Origin: an uncultured Bacteroidales bacterium
GTDB taxonomy: Bacteria > Bacteroidota > Bacteroidia > Bacteroidales > P3
Reading direction: 5' to 3'
Assembly (NCBI GenBank): GCA_937884485.1
Contig: CALGCG010000075.1
Coordinates: 1-10,321, forward strand
DNA: 10,321 nucleotides
Positions 5,660 to 10,321 of this stretch are shown here, piece after piece. The number at the start of each line of letters is the position of its first letter. Position 1 is the stretch's first letter. The translations under genes and the position numbers were made by a program. The notes beneath the pieces are model-generated. The model was not told where the DNA came from. It was given only the letters and a program-made list of their open reading frames with translations, and made no database searches.

Positions 5660-5714
5660 TAAGTAATTCCCAGACGTAAAGTCTGTATGTTTAATTATTA
5701 AAATTCAAAAATTT

Positions 5715-6266
5715 ATGAACAACAACAAATTGTCAATGGAAGCATTGAATGAGTTGCGCTCAATTGGCGCGTGGAAGCAGATGTCCGAGGAGTTCCCCTG
5801 GAATGAGGAACAGCTTGAACGCTTCAAGAACAACGTGGACTGGAACTTGGTGTCCACCAACGAAAATGTGGCCTGGAGCATCTCTCTGATTGAGCGCTTC
5901 AAAAACCGTTTGAACTGGAAAGAGTTGTCGCAGAACGACAGCAACCATCTCTTCCAGCCGGAGATTATCCGCGCATTCGCAGATTACTGGGATTGGTCGG
6001 AACTCTCTGGCCAGTCGGGATGGACTCCTGGTCTGGTTGAGGAGTTCAAAGAGCGTATCGACTGGAGTGCGCTGGTGGATAACGGAGGACTGGATGACGA
6101 AAGTTTCTTCACCGAAGCGTTCTTTATCAAGTATTTCGATTACATCCAGTTCAAAGATTTCTCGTACCAAAAACCCTGCCGTTTCCGTACCAGTTTATGG
6201 AACAAACTCTGCGAGGAGACCTACAAGAAACTGTCGGATGAGGTGTCCGGCTTAACCAAGAAGTAA
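5715..6266 (+). CDS. Tandem tryptophan-repeat protein (about 25-residue units), unknown role
   Basis: The product has 183 residues. Between about residues 20 and 150 it is built of degenerate units of 23-26 residues with the consensus 'W(S/N)..LIERFK..(I/L)(D/N)W..LS.N'. The anchor tryptophans are W20, W43, W68, W94 and W117, and a last worn unit at FDYIQFKDFS replaces the tryptophan with phenylalanine. Each unit looks helical with an aromatic corner, so the whole probably forms a solenoid-like binding scaffold. It is acidic, cytoplasmic and has no catalytic motif. Repeats of this kind occur in variable-copy proteins of accessory regions, but I know no proven function. It is second in the tandem set, and a strong hairpin separates it from the next gene. 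Possible roles are recognition or partner binding for the downstream nuclease; this is inference. Confidence 0.8.
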   Translation: MNNNKLSMEALNELRSIGAWKQMSEEFPWNEEQLERFKNNVDWNLVSTNENVAWSISLIERFKNRLNWKELSQNDSNHLFQPEIIRAFADYWDWSELSGQSGWTPGLVEEFKERIDWSALVDNGGLDDESFFTEAFFIKYFDYIQFKDFSYQKPCRFRTSLWNKLCEETYKKLSDEVSGLTKK

Positions 6267-6278
6267 TTTACTCTTTTT

Positions 6279-6321
6279 GCAGTTCGGGGATGGTGTTTTC
6301 CCAACCCATACCCCGAACTGC
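6279..6321. promoter_or_regulatory. Long hairpin between two island genes
   Basis: GCAGTTCGGGG (6279-6289) pairs perfectly with CCCCGAACTGC (6311-6321). Inside it ATGG (6290-6293) can pair with CCAT (6306-6309) and GTT with AAC, leaving about 5 loop bases. There is no T tract on either strand after the stem, so it is not a classic terminator; an mRNA stability or attenuation element, or a processing site, fits better. It hides the ATG at 6290, so 6347 is preferred as the next gene's start. Confidence 0.7.
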
Positions 6322-6346
6322 ATTAACCCAGACCACAGATAACGCT

Positions 6347-7033
6347 ATGAGTACAGATAACACAAAATATGTCTTCCATTATGAGGTAGAAACCTCTTTA
6401 TGGAAGAATCCATTCAAGAAAACCTTTACCGACGAACTTGAATATGCAAAACACAAACAACAAAATGCCTATCACGACCTTAAACAATTTGTCGGTGATG
6501 ACCCATTATCGGCGAGAAAGCAGGCATTCAATTATCTGCGCAGCATGATTGAGGTGATGTGCGAGAGCATAGGGAAACCATATAACGGCTACTGGCAGGC
6601 TGTGAACGACCTCCAGCCGCTGCTCCGTGCTGACCACCCTCTGGCTCATCAGCGCCTATGCAATATCCAGTTCGATGACGACCTTCTTTGTGGCGTTTCG
6701 CTCACAATGTTGGTGGAGAAAGGCAAGAAACACGACCGTATGGCACTTTTCAATCTTGGAGTGTATGATAACAACCACAAAGAGGAGATCCTGTCCGATG
6801 TGGTCTATTCCATCGTAGAGCTTGAACGCGAGCGTAGATACTACAAACTGGCCAAAATACCCGTCAAAACCGAAAAGATTGACCTCTCCAGCATCGGAAT
6901 GTCAAATGCCGAGTTGATGCCAAATCTTATGGACTGGAAGGAGTTCTCCAACACTTTTGCTGACACCGACATCGATGCCATCATTGATACCACCTCCATT
7001 TATGACCGAAAATGTGAATTGTTAATCCATTAA
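6347..7033 (+). CDS. Unknown 228-residue cytoplasmic protein of the island cluster
   Basis: The product starts MSTDNTKYVFHYEVETSLWK. The frame is open from an ATG at 6290, but that ATG lies inside a strong hairpin and would add a proline/threonine-rich tail, so 6347 is preferred. There is no signal peptide, membrane segment or catalytic motif I recognise. Features include an N-terminal strand (YVFHYEVETSLW), a helical middle with DPLSARKQAFNYLRSMIEVM, an acidic QFDDDLLCGVSL segment and an acidic end, FADTDIDAIIDTTSIYD. It is third in the tandem set and only 11 bp upstream of the nuclease gene, so tight co-expression with the nuclease is likely. It could be a sensor, adaptor or nuclease-control protein, but that is inference from position only. 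Confidence 0.75.
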   Translation: MSTDNTKYVFHYEVETSLWKNPFKKTFTDELEYAKHKQQNAYHDLKQFVGDDPLSARKQAFNYLRSMIEVMCESIGKPYNGYWQAVNDLQPLLRADHPLAHQRLCNIQFDDDLLCGVSLTMLVEKGKKHDRMALFNLGVYDNNHKEEILSDVVYSIVELERERRYYKLAKIPVKTEKIDLSSIGMSNAELMPNLMDWKEFSNTFADTDIDAIIDTTSIYDRKCELLIH

Positions 7034-7044
7034 ACAATAATAAT

Positions 7045-7923
7045 ATGAAAGAAAACACTAAAAAAATCAAACACACTCCCGTAGGACAGATTATTATGGA
7101 AGTTGCCAGTCATTTCCAGTTGTATGGCTATCATTTCAATGATAATGAAGCCAATATCCGCGCCGAGATGGTTGACCCTATCATCAAGGCATTGGGATGG
7201 AGAATGGACAATAACACCCTATACAGAGAGGCGAAATGCAAATCAAGCGCACAAAGGGTTGATTACGCCCTGTTCAAGGATAATGTGTGCCGGTTTATCA
7301 TCGAGGTGAAGTCTTTGAATACCTTCCTCAAAGAAGGGGAACGCAAGCAGTTGATGAAGTATTTGCAAGACCCTCGTTTTGCCACAGCCAAATACGGCAT
7401 ACTCACCAACGGCCACTCTTGGGCTGCCTATAATCGTGATGGCCGGTTAATACATGCTGTCAATATTCCACTTGGGCGCAGCAACAAGTTCGACGAAGAT
7501 GAGGAAATGGTGAACAGTTTCTTCCATTATCTAAGTTTAAGGGATATTGACAAGGAGGATATGCCCCAAACAAATGTGTCAATAGACAATCGTGAACCGG
7601 TAAACTTCAGCATTAAAATCGACAATAGTAGCGAGATACGTGGTATTTGCGCGGCACAGACATTCCATATCTTTATTGAGCGGCACATTGAGTTGGTGTA
7701 CAGGATGCAACAGAACAATCGGTTCGACTACACCATTCTCTTCGATGAAAAGCCCAAGCGTTCCTCACAATCATCCAAGTTCTTGATTGATGGGAAACAG
7801 ATGTGGATTACCCACGACCACAACACATACTGGAAAATGGGTATTGTCCAACAGATTTATTGGGAGAATCCAGATATGGCAGACAGGTTTCTTGTAGTTC
7901 CCTTGTACAGCCACTTTGTGTGA
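7045..7923 (+). CDS. Solitary PD-(D/E)XK nuclease with HsdR_N-like domain
   Basis: The product has 292 residues. The N-terminal half matches the nuclease domain of type I restriction R subunits and their stand-alone relatives: E41 in RAEMVDPIIKALGW, D73 in RVDYALF, and E87/K89 in FIIEVKSLN, followed by QLMKYLQDPRF, then YGILTNGHSWAAYN. These residues make the PD-(D/E)XK metal site that cuts DNA. The helicase motor of HsdR is absent, and no HsdM or HsdS lies nearby. The C-terminal 100 residues (from RGICAAQTFHIF to VVPLYSHFV) form a second domain I do not recognise, with an ITHDHNTYWKMG segment. The gene is fourth in the tandem set, 11 bp behind the unknown 228-residue gene. Nuclease fold is well supported; DNA restriction or another defence role is inference. 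Confidence 0.85.
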   Translation: MKENTKKIKHTPVGQIIMEVASHFQLYGYHFNDNEANIRAEMVDPIIKALGWRMDNNTLYREAKCKSSAQRVDYALFKDNVCRFIIEVKSLNTFLKEGERKQLMKYLQDPRFATAKYGILTNGHSWAAYNRDGRLIHAVNIPLGRSNKFDEDEEMVNSFFHYLSLRDIDKEDMPQTNVSIDNREPVNFSIKIDNSSEIRGICAAQTFHIFIERHIELVYRMQQNNRFDYTILFDEKPKRSSQSSKFLIDGKQMWITHDHNTYWKMGIVQQIYWENPDMADRFLVVPLYSHFV

Positions 7924-7950
7924 TGTGACGAGAGTATCATAAATTTTTCG

Positions 7951-7958
7951 TATCTTTG
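7951..7958 (+). promoter_or_regulatory. -7 promoter element for the HAD hydrolase gene
   Basis: TATCTTTG matches TAnnTTTG and is 20 bp before the ATG at 7979. No good -33 TTTG sits at the normal distance (the nearest is at 7915-7918, 32 bp away), so strength is uncertain. It suggests the hydrolase is at least partly transcribed apart from the four upstream genes. Confidence 0.55.
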
Positions 7959-7978
7959 CAATCTCAAAATCAAGGAAT

Positions 7979-8809
7979 ATGACAAAAGAGGATAGTATCA
8001 ATGTGGCATTGGTCTACGATTTCGACGGCACACTGGCACCTGGGAATATGCAGGAGTTCGGTTTTGTGCAAGCCATCGGCAAAGACCCCAATGAGTTCTG
8101 GAACAGAACGTATGAGATGGCAGTCGGCAACGATGCCAGCACCATACTTTGCTATATGTACCTGATGCTCCAAGAGGCAAAGGCAAATGGAATATCGTTG
8201 AAACGCGATAATTTCAGAAAGTTCGGTTCAATGATAAAACTATACCAAGGGGTCGAGGAATGGTTCTCGCTTATCAACCAGTATGGCAAATCAATAGGCT
8301 TGAATATCCAGCATTACATCAACTCCTCTGGTTTGAAGGAAATGGTAGAAGGCACCTCTATCGCCAAAGAATTTGAGAATATCTATGCCTGCTCCTTCCT
8401 ATACGACACGGAAGGGAATGCCTATTGGCCAGCCGTTGCCGTGGATTACACCACCAAGACACAGTTCCTTTTCAAAATCAACAAGGGAATCAAGGAGGTC
8501 AGTGATAACAAGAAAATCAACGAATATGTCGCCAAAGAAGACCGGCCTATTCCTTTCGAGCGGATGATATACTTCGGTGATGGAGAGACAGACGTTCCTT
8601 CAATGAGCGTGGTGAAGTCACAAGGTGGCCATGCCATTGCCGTATATGGAGACCCAAAGAAGAAAGCCACGGCTACGAAACTCATCAATGCTAACCGTGT
8701 GGATTTCATGTGCATGGCTGATTACTCGGAAGGTAGAGAGGTCTACGACACGGTATGCCGCATTCTCAATAAGATACGGGCAGGTTACGACCGCCAACAA
8801 TCCTTGTAA
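7979..8809 (+). CDS. HAD-superfamily hydrolase (phosphatase-like)
   Basis: The product has 276 residues. HAD motif I is VYDFDGTLAPGN with the nucleophile Asp14 and general acid Asp16; motif II is the INSSG serine region near 115-118; a lysine in TTKTQFLFK is the likely motif III; and motif IV is IYFGDGETDVPSM, giving the GDGxxD magnesium ligands. A long helical cap from about residue 20 to 100 puts it near the subfamily I/IB phosphoserine-phosphatase-like group. It should hydrolyse a phosphate ester in the cytoplasm; the substrate cannot be read. Its -7 element lies 20 bp before the start and it ends with its own terminator, so it may be a passenger or an accessory gene of the island. Composition resembles the four genes before it. 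Confidence 0.9.
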   Translation: MTKEDSINVALVYDFDGTLAPGNMQEFGFVQAIGKDPNEFWNRTYEMAVGNDASTILCYMYLMLQEAKANGISLKRDNFRKFGSMIKLYQGVEEWFSLINQYGKSIGLNIQHYINSSGLKEMVEGTSIAKEFENIYACSFLYDTEGNAYWPAVAVDYTTKTQFLFKINKGIKEVSDNKKINEYVAKEDRPIPFERMIYFGDGETDVPSMSVVKSQGGHAIAVYGDPKKKATATKLINANRVDFMCMADYSEGREVYDTVCRILNKIRAGYDRQQSL

Positions 8810-8854
8810 TAAGATAAAAAGAGGCAGCCAACTCGTGACCGCCTCGCTTCACAT

Positions 8855-8881
8855 AAAAAAAAAGGTTTATGAAAAACCTTT
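8855..8881 (-). terminator. Possible leftward terminator
   Basis: AAAGGTTT (8861-8868) and AAACCTTT (8874-8881) form an 8-bp stem with a 5-nt loop. Read on the minus strand it is followed by a run of T (plus strand A 8855-8860). It could stop antisense read-through from the secA side into the island. Confidence 0.45.
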
Positions 8882-8925
8882 ATGTATAAAAAAGTAACTA
8901 TTCCGATAATATTAAAACCAGGAAA

Positions 8926-8958
8926 AAAGCGGCACCATGAAAAAGAGTGCCGTTTCTT
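8926..8958 (+). terminator. Rho-independent terminator after the HAD hydrolase
   Basis: The stem core CGGCAC (8930-8935) pairs with GTGCCG (8947-8952) and is extended by A/G to T pairs on the outside, with an 11-nt loop. TTTCTTG follows on the plus strand and AAAAAA precedes it, so it may work in both directions. Confidence 0.6.
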
Positions 8959-9085
8959 GTTTGTGATATTGTAATTTCCGGTGACATAATTATGCGATAT
9001 TGACCGATTTATTGTTTTGGAAGGTTTGGTGTAATGGACAAATTTTAGACTAAAATCTTTGTAACGTATATAATTATTAAAGACA
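8959..9085. other. AT-rich non-coding stretch at the right end of the island
   Basis: No gene is visible between the hydrolase terminator and the right GC hairpin. It holds a perfect 7-bp dyad, ATTTTAG (9042-9048), A, CTAAAAT (9050-9056), directly followed by CTTTG, a partial -7 element. A rightward transcript from here would meet the hairpin within 30 bp, so it may be the leftover 5' end of a lost gene. Confidence 0.4.
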
Positions 9086-9122
9086 GGGGCCCCGCGCTGC
9101 GCGCGGGGCCCCATTTCTTTTT
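9086..9122 (+). terminator. GC-only hairpin, right copy, with T tract (island boundary)
   Basis: Arms GGGGCCCCGCGC (9086-9097) and GCGCGGGGCCCC (9101-9112) pair perfectly around TGC, followed by ATTTCTTTTT. It is an excellent terminator for rightward transcripts. The core is identical to 4705-4730 in direct orientation, whereas the outside flank (ATTTCTTTTTAA) matches the left copy's flank in inverted orientation. Confidence 0.85.
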
Positions 9123-9168
9123 AACTCTATCCAGGCCTTAAATTTAAACCTTAAACTTTAAACCTTAC

Positions 9169-10321
<1,153 letters not shown>

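Noticed and set aside
6290..6346. Upstream start adding 19 residues to the 228-residue unknown protein
   Set aside because: The ATG is buried in a strong hairpin and the added residues look non-native; 6347 is a better start.
8821..8845. GAGGC/GCCTC stem just after the hydrolase stop
   Set aside because: Only 5 bp with a 15-nt loop and no T tract; the hairpin at 8926-8958 is a better terminator.
4705..9112. Interpretation of the island as an IS element, integron or CRISPR locus
   Set aside because: No transposase, integrase, attC-like fold or spaced repeat array is visible; the hairpins alone do not justify such a call.
8785..9114. 109-codon minus frame across the right end of the island
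   Set aside because: It starts inside the GC hairpin, crosses two terminator-like stems and overlaps the hydrolase end; composition is that of random AT-rich DNA.

Overview
The window looks like a chromosomal segment of a gut-type Bacteroidales bacterium (Prevotella/Bacteroides relatives). The evidence is promoters of the Bacteroidetes form (TTTG about 20 bp upstream of TAnnTTTG), AT-rich leaders without strong Shine-Dalgarno sequences, a PepSY-like exported protein and a SecA with long linker and SEC-C tail. No taxon can be fixed without a search.

Layout. (1) 1-2520, GC-rich: the tail of a hexapeptide acyltransferase, a GT2 glycosyltransferase and a GT-B (GT4-like) glycosyltransferase lie head to tail (4-bp gap, then a 4-bp ATGA overlap) and look like part of a surface-polysaccharide or LPS-core operon. 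A convergent, half-length GT-B gene follows on the minus strand. (2) 2521-4063: a mirror-image bidirectional promoter serves the short GT gene and a TrmH-type tRNA/rRNA 2'-O-methyltransferase; then comes a secreted PepSY-like protein with its own promoter and terminator. (3) 4076-4681: two 5'-truncated genes back to back, the last helix-turn-helix of an AraC regulator (minus) and the C-terminal half of a membrane protein (plus), resembling a deletion scar across a divergent gene pair. (4) 4705-9112: a visibly AT-richer accessory island bracketed by two copies of a 26-bp GC-only hairpin core. Inside are a phage-like gene start with two amber codons, a divergent promoter, about 300 bp rich in short repeats, four tandem genes (89-aa unknown, tryptophan-repeat protein, 228-aa unknown, HsdR_N-like PD-(D/E)XK nuclease) and a HAD hydrolase with its own promoter. 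(5) 9169-10321: the 3' third of secA on the minus strand, running off the window.

How it may work together: regions 1, 2 and 5 are ordinary host functions (envelope glycan synthesis, RNA modification, secretion). Region 4 has the signs of acquired DNA: a composition shift, flanking repeats, an adjacent phage remnant and a solitary restriction-type nuclease with unknown partners. A defence-type cassette is a reasonable hypothesis, but it rests on one recognisable nuclease fold and context; no transposase, integrase, methylase or CRISPR is visible.
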